In this document: positions 21,164-34,473 of the stretch, in pieces
Numbering within the stretch: the first letter of the stretch is position 1
How the letters are laid out: each line of letters opens with the position of its first letter
NCBI GenBank assembly: GCA_014925825.1
Contig: JACGCK010000008.1
Span: 248,001-312,000, forward strand
Source of the DNA: Pholiota molesta
Taxonomy: Eukaryota; Basidiomycota; Agaricomycetes; Agaricales; Strophariaceae
Direction of reading: 5' to 3'
DNA: 64,000 nucleotides
Program-made: the position numbers and the translations under genes
The notes under the pieces: generated by a model
What the model was told of the DNA's origin: nothing
Databases searched by the model: none
Seen by the model: the letters and a program-made list of their open reading frames with translations, nothing else

Positions 21164-22941
21164 ATGTCCTCCAATAAGGAGCCTCTGCTCAACAGTTCCG
21201 AAAATGCATTCGCGTATCTTCGTAAAGAATCTTTAGATATATACAATCGGCTCCATTCTATTGAGGAGGACGTGGTCTTCGTCGAGCAGGTTCATAAAGC
21301 CTACCCCAACATACCCCTTCTGCGTTTGTGACCCACCAACTTCTTGGCCAACTAGCGAACTGATTGAAGAAACGTAGCCAACCTACGCTGTGGAGCTTGG
21401 TATACGAATCCTGCTCTGGTGAGTTAGGAGAGCCGGATCCTGTGACCCTCAACCTCGGACTAATGATCTTCAAGTCAACTCATATACCAGCATATTTTAA
21501 GTCTACCGATGGCCATAATAACAACTGGAGCTTCAATCTTCGACGCGCAAATCTTCATCTACTGTCCTTGATCATCGATCATAAAGGGTAATTCACGACC
21601 ATCAGATCTTTCCATAGACTTACACTTCATGGCTCATAGAATCATGCTCGTCGACTCCACCCGTTCAGGGAAAAGAATTCCAGATGCCCTCTCAAAAACA
21701 GTCCCTATCTGGTGTGCAGTGATTAATAGAGCTATGCTCGTTCGCTATCCGTTTCTGAAGAAAGGTAAAACCGAACATGGTTGGGATATCGCTTTATACA
21801 CCCCTCCTTCCACTGTCAGCAGACAGGAGCATCATCAAATCGAACAACGTCTTGACAACTGGGCAAAAGATTTAGCTGTAAGTTAAATCAGCGCCATTTG
21901 CTTCTATGGTAGTACATTTCTAACTATATTTTATATAGGCCTCATCCTTCTCACTGCCCGTTCTCCCAAGCCCTCTCAGGCCAGTTTGGATCACCCCAGC
22001 TAACTCTACATTCCCAAATATATCGTTCGATGAAAATCAAAGCCCGCAATTTCTTTCCGTGATCTGTGTTTCAGCATCAAAACAAGTTGATCAAGGATTC
22101 GAAAGACGTGCAGGCGGGTTTTCCTACATTCAAGGGTCAGGGGATGATCACGAGCTTTGGGGAGCGGTTCGAATTATTCTTTCTTTTACACAGCTACTTT
22201 CCTCATTACTTCCCTTAGGGCCTGACTCCGGAATTATTCTGGGCAAACCATCAGCGACTTCTATTGGCAGAGCGAACGCAACTTTCAACGCTTGTTTCTG
22301 AGATTATCTCTAGTCAGCACCCATTGCCCTCAATCTACCGTATTCAAAATTCTCCCAGCCCTGTGATTAAAGTTAGTGGACGACTCTTCCTTTCGTCTTT
22401 GTCAGGAATACCCGAACCATCGCACGATCAAAGAGACTTCGTCTATATCCTGTTAATACCAACCACTGAACATGGGTCCCCATCTACCACGACACGCCAT
22501 CACATTCCTGTCGTATCGGGGAAAAGGGGCCAGTCGCATTTTGTTCAGACGATTTTACCTGCATGCATGAAAATCATAGGCGACTGTTTGCTTGAAGGCA
22601 AAAGTGTATGCGTTGCTTGCGAATCAGGGAAGGATATGAGTGTTGGAGTCGTCCTAGCTGCACTACAACTCTACTTTGGAGATGATGGATCACTTTTGTT
22701 GCCGAGCCCAGGATCAAGCAATGAGAACTTGAGACATGGCACAGGTTAGCTACAAATTCAATTCAATTTCCGATATGGTATATTTACTATCTACATAGAT
22801 CCCGACAAGAACTCCATTCGGATGCGACTCCAATGGATTATCGAAAGCAGACCAGAAGCCAACCCTTCTCGCGCAGTTTTGAAACGTGTCAATGAATACC
22901 TGCTAACAGCACCCGCCTTTCGAGAGAAGCCGAAGCCATGA
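21164..22941 (+). CDS. RIT1: initiator tRNA 2'-O-ribosyl phosphate transferase
   Basis: A multi-exon gene. After a helical N-terminus (FAYLRKESLDIYNRLHSIEE) comes NIPLLPNLRCGAWYTNP, formed across the first intron, then AYFKSTDGHNNNWSFNLRR and IMLVDSTRSGKRIPDALSKT. The C-terminal domain has the phosphatase-like loop VCVACESGKDMSVGVVLAAL and ends ESRPEANPSRAVLKRVNEYL. These are the hallmarks of Rit1, which adds a ribosyl phosphate to A64 of initiator tRNA-Met. The mark keeps the initiator out of elongation and occurs in fungi and plants. The start at 21164 matches the typical leader; an in-frame upstream ATG at 21131 is also possible. It is convergent with the calpain gene, 60 bp between stops. 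Confidence 0.93.
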
Positions 22942-23001
22942 TTATAGGTCGTCGGGGCGTCAATATCACAATGAAGCAGCAATCCAGGTGCTAGATTGGC
23001 C

Positions 23002-26000
23002 TCACGCTTGCCCAACCGACTCTACTTGGACACTGGAAATGCTGGAATATACTAGCATCCGGAATCCAGCCATAGTCCCTGGATTATATGTCGACGGGAC
23101 GAGATAATATTTACCTGTACCAAGGGTCACTTGAGGTGTTGCGACTCCCGCAATGCTATCATCGTAGGCACCAGAGGTGGCGATGTGCCCTTGGTGCTTC
23201 AAAGATGCCATGATGTCTTCATGGTCGGAATATACCGTAACATTGACCGGTATGGCACTTGATGTCTGAATAGTCTGAAGGCGAATCCTAATGGATGCAA
23301 ATATCGATACCTGAACAAATTTAACTAGACTTTGCCCTTACTTTAGTTGTGTAGTAGACGGAACGACGAGCTGAAAAACAGGATTTTCGGCATATCTGTT
23401 GAAGGAGGGCGCTCCCGCAGCCGTTTCAGTGTCCCTGTATCGTTTCACTATTAACTCTCCACTATGGTATCCTCAATATCAATCTTCTTACCAAGCACCA
23501 CGCACTACTTTGCAGTACATGCCTGCTCCTTCCTGGGGTATTGGTTTCAAGTCGAAAGGATGTGATGAATCGACTTTTAACGAGAATGGTCCTATATGCT
23601 GAGGTTCGAATGCAGATGCAACAACAACATATGACCCAGCTATTTTCATCAATGATACGACGATGAGATTAGTAGGTAGATCTGACCCACCAGTGACATT
23701 TTTTATAATGCGAGCTGAACCATAATTGTATGCACCTGATGTGGCTACCAGGTCTTTGGCAAATAGTCTAAGAGAAATGAGGGCTAATCTCCTGCATCAA
23801 CAAAATATTTGCATACTCTGAGATCCGCTGGTTCTTGGACCATACCATAGCTATATTGACTGGTATGTCTCTGTTAGTTTGCAAGTTAAGAGTAACTTTG
23901 GCCTTATTTCCAGGTTGTTTATTTTGCGGATGGACGGTCAGTTGATACTGAGGGTTTATCATGAATGTTGGATATGTGCAGTTGCCACCAGCGGTTTTCG
24001 AGGTGAAGGACCCTTCAAGCTACGATGACAAACATAAGCCCATGATATGCCAAGTTTTTTTTAAGCTACAATACCGTAGATGTGTAGGGAGGTGTCGACT
24101 TGTTCTCTAACCATGCGACTTTGGTTGAATCTTTTGCATACACGGTTATGGTGAATCCTACTTCTCGAGCATCACCGTCATAGGATGCTGATATGCTCAA
24201 TATTCCTGATCTTTGAGATATCGGAATGCGGCTTCTTGCCTGGGTATATGATGAGCTACAGATCTCAATTGCTTAGGAAACATCATGGGCATACCAAGAT
24301 GTGTGTGCTGTTTGTATATGTGCCCTACTAGCAGTAAGTAGGAGTAGGAAAGAGTTCAGATTACTGTACCTTAGATGATAGTGAGCGTTGATTTTCGGCG
24401 ATTGTTGTCGCAGCAGTAAGATCGTCCTCCAGTTCCACTCGAAGTGCGGCAAAGTCTGATGTTCTATGAGTATCGACTATATGCCTTGTAAGAAGAACCC
24501 AAATTTCTTCGTCTGAAGTGCCCAAGCATTTGAATTCGATCTGCGTATGTCGAGTATTCTCTTCGTCTCCAGCACTTCTTTTCCATATCCTGAGAGAATA
24601 ATATCAACGATCATTCCAGAAGAAGATCTGAATTCAAAAACTACCCATGGAAAGTCAAAGAATTTTGCCACATCTTCGGATCCCAACTTAGGTATACGCC
24701 ATCGAAAGTATTCAAGATCTCCGCCCATGGAATCTGAAGTTTCGCTGTTTATTGTCAGATAATAGTGGACGAAAAAAATAAAAAATAACATACTTGAAGA
24801 TTGGCCGCGGTCATCGGATGGACGAACCCAAGAATCCAGCACGGTGAGCATTCTGCCTTCTTCTACAGTTTCATATACATCTAATTCCAAACAAACAAAA
24901 AAAGAGAAAGATATAACCATAGACATGTATGCGATCAAATTTGATATACCTATAACAGCATAGCTATGAGATGGTAGCAATGGAATATTTCGCCATCGAA
25001 TATCTGATGTTGGCCCAGTTCCAAGCGTTACAACACAACTGCCTGTCCCAAATATCAGTCAAAATCAAGGGATCTGCATAACGCATCTGTTGCTTACCGC
25101 TTGAGAAGCCTTTTTCCATCCTCTCCCAAGACTTCTCTCTTTCAAATGCAGATCTAAGATGTTGTTATTTAGAGTAGAATTGAAACCCCTAAGTTTCCTT
25201 GCATACCCTTTAAGATCAATGTGCTCCGGAATCCAACCAGCAAGAGCGCTAGGAAGCAACAAAGTCAGTGATGCAATGGATGATATTGATACTAACATAC
25301 TGAAGATCAATGCTTGAATTCCTGTTTGAAGTTCGATAGTAAGTATATTTCGTATGAAGCAATCAAGGCGCGTACGATCCAGGAAAGTCGTATCCACCCA
25401 TTAGCTTCATATACTAGAACGCAAAATTAAAGATCTTTCTTGTATTATTTCCGAGAACAATAAGCCTACTGCTTTCTCGAGAAGACTCGGCCATATAGGA
25501 GCTGTTGGTGGTGTACAATCGTTGTGGGACTTGATTGATGTGGGAAGGACAGACATGCACATTAGTGTGCCTTCCGTAGGATGAAAAGGCAGTCGATCGT
25601 CAATCACTAAGTCGAAATTCATAAGCACAGCTGAAAGAAGAAACATGCCACGTTTACCTATCTGTAATGATTGGTGTGAGTATTTAATACTTTACTTTGA
25701 TTTTAAAAATGGGACCTACTCGCCGCCATGCGCCGTTGAAAAGTATGCGGACGTCATATCGACCATCGATACTATTCGGAGATTCGAAGGAACCGCGTAT
25801 GGCCGATTCAAGCTAAGGGTTCGTTAGAGGGCCAGAACCGCATGCACCATAAAGCTTACACTTGATCCAAATCTGCAGCCATGTTCGAGGCAGACTGCAA
25901 TTGAAGCGCAAACAGAACAGTCAGTCACTATATGTTGCAAAATCTGCTGTGGTAGAATCTTGGCAGATGCTGCGATCAGGTTGCTTGAGGCAGTCAAGTC

Positions 26001-26654
26001 CGGCCTTCGCCAAACAGGTAAAATTTTGACCTGTTCAGACGAAAGTGTGGGTTGATCATCTGGATCACTGATACATGAGGATTTAAAATGGCGGTCTGGC
26101 ATATAAGGATGAAAACTTACGAATAGGTTGAATTGGGAGAACCTTTAATGCCCACAGGGTCATCCCAAGTGGAGAAATAAAAATTGTTGATTTTTCCTCC
26201 TTTCTTGAGGACATAAAATTGTTCTTCTGTGAAGATCAAGTTGGTTTATTTAGCAAGAAAGCTATGGATTCATACATACGAGGAGAAAAGTGGTCTATTC
26301 CAATTGGCGTCAAATGTACTGCTAGTAGTGGGGCTTGAACCGATGGATTCGAACTTTGGCTTCGGGATGATTCAGCGAACTTTTTAATCTTTTCTGCTCT
26401 TTCCAGCGACTTCGCAGCATTTGTTTTCCATTGCTGTTTTATTTTATCTGTTGCTAAACTCGAGCGACTCAGATGCAAAAAAGATTCTGCCGCTTTGAGA
26501 TAGAGTCGAAATGCCTGGTCGTAATCCTTCGCATATTCTGCCTTGACAGCTTTCGAGGACGCTGTCTTTAAGGGATGAATACGTCGAGCATAAATGCGTT
26601 AAAAGATTAGCTAACCTCTGCATCGCGCTCCGACGGCGATAAATTTTTATTCAT
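23002..26654 (-). CDS. RIM13: RIM13/PalB-type calpain-like cysteine protease
   Basis: Many exons. The start at 26654 (MNKNLSPSERDAE) leads into an MIT-like helical domain (YAKDYDQAFRLYLKAAESF, SLERAEKIKKFAES). The catalytic domain has the Cys region QHIVTDCSVCASIAVCLEHG and the His region LPSHSYAVI joined to DVYETVEEGRML. Two C2-like/domain III modules follow (INPQYQLTVHPQN; LGTGKYYLVPSTYNPG, AGFRMLVYSS). This is the calpain-7/PalB architecture. In fungi PalB/Rim13 works with ESCRT-III to process the PacC/Rim101 regulator at alkaline pH. The segment after His reads TVLDSWVRPSDD; where calpains usually have the catalytic Asn of an NPW motif, an Asp is present. Confidence 0.9.
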
Positions 26655-27471
26655 ATCCTGGCAAGATGCAACCCTTCAACGATCGCAGCCCTAGTGACTA
26701 TAACGAGATACCCAACAAACAATCTAATGAGCAGATTTTGGGCGTGCCACGTTAGACCCAGATTGGATGCGTCAATTGGCACGGCGTATAGAATAAATTG
26801 GATGGATCAGGTGAATGTTTCCACAACGTTGGCCAGATTCCTTCAGACTCCAGAGTATCGGTCCCGGGATAGTTCTTTCGCGTTAGGCTATGCGTTTCGG
26901 TGCTCAAATGTATAAATGAATAAAGTGAAGCGAAACGGATTTCCAAGGTACTCGAAATTTGAAGCACGCGAAGAACTGAAGATGAAGTCGAGATGAGGCA
27001 GTGGAAGAGAGGTACTCATGTAATTTAATATCACGTGATTTCGGGCCGGGCTAAAATTCGATACCAGTTTCTAGTGACTAAGTAGACTCTAGTCTAAGGT
27101 CGCTCTTGTTGTCAGTTACAACTGACAAAGGCCTAACCATTTGCTTCTAAGTACATGATGCCCGTCACTCAAAAACTCTGGCGCAAGTCTTACTCAAAGC
27201 TGGAGCATCGTTTCTAGAATACTTATTTGGGTCAGCTTGCGAGTAACCCTGCGCATCTATGCCGACCATGAAGATTCGTAGATTATTCATTAAAACGTAC
27301 ATCAATTTCACTGCTGTATACATAGATCCCAGAAAAGACTGAAAGATCTCAAAGGCCAAAGACCTCACCTTCAAGAAATCGGTGGTCCACTACTGCATCC
27401 TGAAAGCGGAATTCAAATGCAAAGTTCAATAAAGGGTCGTAGACTCGTACTCCCAGGTCCCCAGATATACA
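26655..27471. other. intergenic region upstream of RIM13, no gene seen
   Basis: 817 bp between the RIM13 start and the sugar-transporter stop, both minus. It should contain the RIM13 promoter. A CACGTG-containing site lies near 27033 (TATCACGTGATTT). The short ORFs on both strands have no recognisable content. Confidence 0.4.
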
Positions 27472-29990
27472 TCATACTTGTTTTTGCTCGACACTTTTCT
27501 CTTCTTCGGAATTTGTGTCTTTCTGCTTTCCGTCGACACCATCAGTTCCAATAGCAGGAGACCCTTTCGCTTTAGCGTCCCCGAAAACTTGGTCCATTTC
27601 TTCCAAAGTTTTGCCTATATTTTATGTAAAACATGAGGAAGATCAAAGCGAAGAAATTGTAAACCTGCTTGCCTTTTGTTTCCGGGAAAAATAGTACAAT
27701 CGCAACCAAATCCACAAAATTTAGAACAACAAATAACATGTAGAATCTCCATCCATCGTTTTGGATACCCAAAGGTGCTACCTGCACAAAACGACAGAAA
27801 GTTAGGACTACGGGGAGGGACAGGCCACAATAATAACAGGTAGTACGTACCTGCGAAAGAAGAGTATTAAATGCCTAGAAAATTGTTCAATCTCTTGGTC
27901 AAACAGAAATGAATAATAAACCACTTACCCAATTGGAGCATGTCGCCGCACTTGTTCCAATCGCACGAGTGCTCGTGGGGAATACCTAAAATCAAATGCC
28001 CATGTCTGAATAACTAAATTAAATAGAAAACAGATCTGGCTCACTTCGGAGGCTAGAACCCAGCTGACAGGCCCGAAACTAAGTGAGAAGAATACACTCG
28101 TCAAGAAAATCATGGCGATGCCAGCTCTGTAATGCAAGTTTTTGATAAGGAAATTACATCAAGAGCCAAAAACATGTCATACCTTTGGGCTGTGGCACTG
28201 GAATTTGGATCACCGACAGGGTCGTTCGCGAGGATAGCGGCAAGAATCGAGAAGGTGACTACGAAGCTTGCTGCTCCGAACATGAGCGGTTTTTTGCGGC
28301 CCACGCGGTCGAGAATAAATACGATGAAGCTGGGTTTTGATAAGCAAGGCATAACCAAGATTTGAATTAATATACATACAAAAAATTGGTAATAGGACCA
28401 ACGGCGCCGTAGATTCTATAGATCGTCCACTTTTCAGATATGATAACTTCTGGAATTATGGTGTTAACCGTAAATTACGGCTTCCACTTACCCTTGAACC
28501 AAGAGCGCTTTCCCTCCTACAATGCCCAAACTATTGTATATTGCTGGACCGTAATAGTTGATAACTGTATAAAGCCAAGGTGAGTTTCTGCAAAATTTAT
28601 AATCATAAGGAACCTACCATTAATCCCAGTAAATTGGCAGAATACTTGTACGCCAATAGCAACGAAAGTGCGATGAGTCATAGCACGAGTGGCCCACAGA
28701 TCACTGATTCTTCGACTTCGGATAGAGACCTCTGCTTTAATAGCATCATACATCTCGGTGTATTCCTTGTCCGCAGAGACTTTATCACCCCCGTGGAGCT
28801 TGTGAACGACTTCAAGAGCTTCATCATCCCTCCCAACTTCCAAGAGCCAGCGCTGGGGGTGGATAATCCGTGAGTTCCAAGATTTTCTGAAAGACAAAAC
28901 ACATACTGGACTGTTGGGTAAAAACTGGATGCCAACAAGAAGTAAACCAGCGGGAAGGATCTTCAGATATTATACCGTTTAGGAACCCATTGAATATAAC
29001 GATGAATAGTATGTCACCTGTAGTCCCAAAGGAAGGCGCCAAGATGTATCTGACTTGATGAACTGAGTACCGTACCCAACCCAATTCGCGACGATGAAAC
29101 CGATCCCTAGCATCTGCTGGTTCAATCCTACCAAGAAACCACGGATTTTGGGTGGAGCAACTTCCGTCTAAGCCAATAGAGAATAATTTAGTATGAGCGG
29201 CTTTGAGACATAAAGTGCTTGCTCACGTTGTACAAGGGAACAGTCATAGAGAGGATTCTAGACACATTCCAGTTAGTCTTTCGTAAAGACACGCTTAGTA
29301 TAGTGGTTTACCCAATAGCAATACCAGCAACAATACGGCCTACGATCAAAGTAGCAACATTACTCGCGCCAGCTTGCATTGCACATCCCCACATGGCGAA
29401 AAGAGCGCCAATCTGTGATCCAGCTGAGTGCCATATCACATCAAATAGATAACTATCTTACCTGGATAGCCCTTTTTCTTCCATACTTGTCATTCGCCCT
29501 AACGAAGAGAACTTGAGGTCAGATTTGATAGGTGTAATCTGATCTTGATGCAATTCACCATCCAGCGGCCGCCGAGCCAATGAAACATCCACCTGATTCT
29601 GATTTAGGTTTCTCATTCAAATGGGCAGTATCTTGACTTACCATTGAAGGTAGAAACAATGGCTCCTTTAATATTAGGATCATCGCCAAAGTGGTCGATG
29701 TAATGGGTCATGGTTAACACAGATGAGATGATCCCGCTGTCAAAAGTGTTGAGGACAACCCATACATATAGCGAGAGAGAGAAAAAAACGAACCTGTCAT
29801 ATCTGAAGGTCATAAAACGAAGCAAATGCCATTATACTTGGTGCCATGTAATATTAAGCAAAGAACTTGCCCAAAAAGAAATGCCCCTGATCATGAAATA
29901 AGAGTTAACAGTGCATCCTGAAACGAGTGTTGGAGAGAATGCACCTATTGACGAAAAGAGCGCGATAAAAACGTTGTAGAAGCTACCCAT
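27472..29990 (-). CDS. MFS hexose-type sugar transporter
   Basis: About a dozen exons. The start at 29990 reads MGSFYNVFIALFSSIG and continues GAFLFGYDSGIISSVL only if a 9-base exon (29794-29802) and a GC-AG intron (29803-29870) are accepted. Further marks of the sugar-porter family are GRIVAGIAIGILSMTVPLYN, EVAPPKIRGFLVGLNQQ, NSPRWLLEVGRDDEAL, QVFCQFTGINVINYYGP, LDRVGRKKPLMFG and FFPETKGKQ. The C-terminus is hydrophilic (KQKDTNSEEEKSVEQKQV). It should be a plasma-membrane monosaccharide/H+ symporter, with substrate not predictable from sequence alone. Confidence 0.92.
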
Positions 29991-30496
29991 TTTGCTGCAG
30001 GTTGATAGATGGCGCCAATCGAGCCAGCAGCAAGGCCGGTAACTAAACTTTCCCTTCTTATATGTCGGATAGTCCAGACACCACGGAGAATCTGCGGGCC
30101 ATGATGCATCCAAGGAGTGGGTCACGGGTGCTGAAATGTGCAAAATGCATATGAAGAAGCACAGATGGTGGCACAGCGGTCCGGTGGAGGCTGGGGTAAG
30201 AAGGCATACATAGGCGTTATGTCTTCTCACAGATAATTAGATCTTGATGGTATTGTCGAAATTTGGTCGAAATGCAACAACCGTGAGATTTCGCGAAGCA
30301 AATACGATCGACGAGCTCAACAGAGTCGAAGTCGAAGCTGTTATTTTGGATCAAAGGAATATAGTATATTGATTGCTCGCAGGCACCGATGAGTAGTAGC
30401 TGAGGAATTGGCGGTTACTAGAATAAAACGAAAGAGATAGCAAGGCATCGCAATGGAAATCATGATAAACAGATACAATATTTAGTCCATTTTGGG
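29991..30496. promoter_or_regulatory. upstream region of sugar transporter
   Basis: About 500 bp between the transporter start and the macro-protein stop. A direct repeat of GTCGAAAT occurs at 30255-30275. No TATA box was recognised. Confidence 0.3.
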
Positions 30497-31771
30497 TTAG
30501 GCCTGCGCGACAGCGGGGGCTCGCTCTCCTTCTGGCTCTGACGATTCAGGTTTCTCGCCGGGAGGGAAATATTCGGGGATTAGTTGCCTATGGTAAAAGA
30601 TCAGTTGAGTACTTATACAATGCATGGGTCACGATGTGAATGTCGACTCACTCATAGACCTCCTTATCCTTGTCACTCCAAACTACAAATATTACTTGTT
30701 CAAGCTAATGGGGTATGATAATATGAGAAATCAACCTGGAAAAGATCATAAGACGTTCTTACCTTATTACCCTGCTCTGATTCAAGGAACTTTCTGACCG
30801 TATCCAGCGCAATGCGTGTCGCGCCCACGATCGGGAACGAATATATACCAGTCGATATGGAAGGAAAAGCCTCAAATGGTAGAAATTCAATGAAGGTGGG
30901 ATCTAGTTACATGTGTCAGAGACTCACAATATGCCTGATCGCGTTTTCAACGGCCAGTTTCAAACTTGTCCGATAGCTTGACTCGAGTTGTACGGCCTTT
31001 TCATCCTTTTCGCGAACGGTGTAGATTGGTCCAACTGTATGGATGATATGTCGACTGATAACACGTTGGTTAGTCGATGGGCCAAGTTTCAGTCGAAGAT
31101 AAATTAATGAGACCTACGCCGGGAGATTGTAGCCTCTTGTGATCTTCGAATCGCCAGTCAAGCATCCGTTCAATCCGCGACCTAGTGAATAATATGCGTC
31201 CGGAAATCAGGAGAAAAATAAGCATCGCACTACACGGCGTACATTCCTCGAGGAGCTTTCGACCAGCGGCTGCATGAATTGCGCCGTCGACTGTAAATGG
31301 ACTTCGTTCCTTATTATCCTAACTTGCAACGCGATCATTTGCATACCTCCACCACCACCTATATTGCATATATGGGTTAATTCGCGACACCAACTAAGTA
31401 GCCTGATAACAGACGGACCCAACAAACTGCGATTGGCAGCGTTAACTATTGCATCGACCTCTAACCGTGTAATATCGCCTTGGCTGCCACAAGATCGACA
31501 TCCAACACGATGACGTTATGATAAGACAAAAGAACTGGTGGGATCGATTTTCAGTAACGCACTAGAGAGATATACGCTCCAGTAGACTAGGGTTTGGTTT
31601 ATATCGAGCCTTAGTTGCAGCGGCAGCTTTGAGCAGTCCATTCTTGTACAATGCTGCGATGGTTTTCATGTCCTTTAACTGAATGTTTTTCGACGGTGAA
31701 TTGGGGCCTTCTTCTTCGTCGAACTCAGAATCAGACAATATTTCGGAAGCAGGAGAAGCAGGTGCAGACAT
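30497..31771 (-). CDS. macro-domain protein (ADP-ribose-binding hydrolase family)
   Basis: The start at 31771 (MSAPASPASEILSDSEFDEE) gives an acidic leader, then MKTIAALYKNGLLKAAAATK. The macro domain reads YQGDITRLEVDAIVNAAN (TA|C splice at GTGCGT..GGCAG), then LLGGGGVDGAIHAAAGRKLL, GLNGCLTGDSKITRGYNLPA, HIIHTVGPIY, AFPSISTGIYSFP and IVFVVWSDKDKEVYE. The NAAN and GGGGVDGAIH loops bind ADP-ribose. Relatives remove mono-ADP-ribose from proteins or act on O-acetyl-ADP-ribose (MACROD1/2 type). The four-Gly loop is largely encoded by a 12-base exon at 31347-31358. The tail is Pro/Glu-rich (PPGEKPESSEPEGERAP). Confidence 0.92.
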
Positions 31772-32328
31772 CTCAGTAGCAATAGCACTTGCCAGTGTGG
31801 ACGCTGTGGCGGTTTACAAAGAAGCCATCAAGACAGCAATTGCCGAATTGCGTAATTATTTGAATGCTGAGTAATCTGTTGTTGAATCTTCTCCGGCGTT
31901 AAGTACCTACTGAACGTTTAACTCAAGACAATGAGCATCGCTGAGCATCGAGCATCCTCTGAAACGCCCGAGTTGTGAATTTATTGAATACGAAATAATC
32001 CTCTAGAAGTACAGAAGAGTAGAATAACAGGACTACTGAAAAACAGGCATGCGCGCCATTGCGCACAGCGCTTCCAAAGAAAATTGAAAAGTACAGCATA
32101 GAAAGCCAGCGCACACTGGTGAAGAAACAAGGTATAGATCTTGAGGGACAATCATTGTCAGGTATAACAAAGAACGCGATATTAATGGTATCCAGTGTCC
32201 TTCGAGGGTAGTGGTCCAAACTCATCGGATATAGCAAATTAGTGTGGTATAAAGATAGAGACGTGTAGGCTGTCGGGATGATAGTACAAGTTGTCAGATG
32301 TCGCATATTGATGATCGGTAAAATCAAA
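31772..32328. other. intergenic region between macro gene and kinase
   Basis: 557 bp holding the macro-gene promoter and the kinase 3' UTR. A 142-codon ORF (31923-32351, minus) overlaps the kinase end in another frame, has no recognisable motif, and is probably chance. Confidence 0.4.
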
Positions 32329-34014
<1,686 letters not shown>

Positions 34015-34473
34015 CTCGCATTCCGGGAAGAAGAATAGAGAGAGATAAATGGAGAGGAAGGTTAAGAGGGAGGAGAACAAGACAGATCGTATTGGGAGTT
34101 AGAAGGACCCAGGAAAGTCATTATCATCCTTTGTGCCAAATGGCAACTCCCGAACTCTTCATCCCAACTAGGACATGTGCCCGGTGACCCGGTACACCAG
34201 AAGTCCAGAACAAAAGAGCTGGTACCGCTAGGTAGCCGTCCTCCACCCACAGACAAAAAGAAATCCTAGCTATCACTGCTCAGGGACGCGCTTGTGCGGG
34301 CAAACTGTGAATCTACTTGCCACATATCGAGGAGTGAATTACTTCACCACTGTTATGTAACGCCTCTTGTACTTCACATTACTGCGTTCAATTCAGTCAT
34401 GATCCTTCTTCGGAGCAACCACTATACATACTCCCACTTCTTGTTTCCCTTTCAGTATCCTCATTATACATAA
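34015..34473. promoter_or_regulatory. bidirectional promoter (kinase / YVC1)
   Basis: 459 bp between divergent start codons. A GGTGACCCGGTACACC imperfect palindrome lies at 34183-34198. Pyrimidine-rich sequence precedes the + strand start. No TATA box is clear. Confidence 0.35.

Noticed and set aside
23600..23630. GGTTCGAATGC, similar to a tRNA B box
   Set aside because: It lies inside a RIM13 exon and no A box or cloverleaf can be drawn around it.
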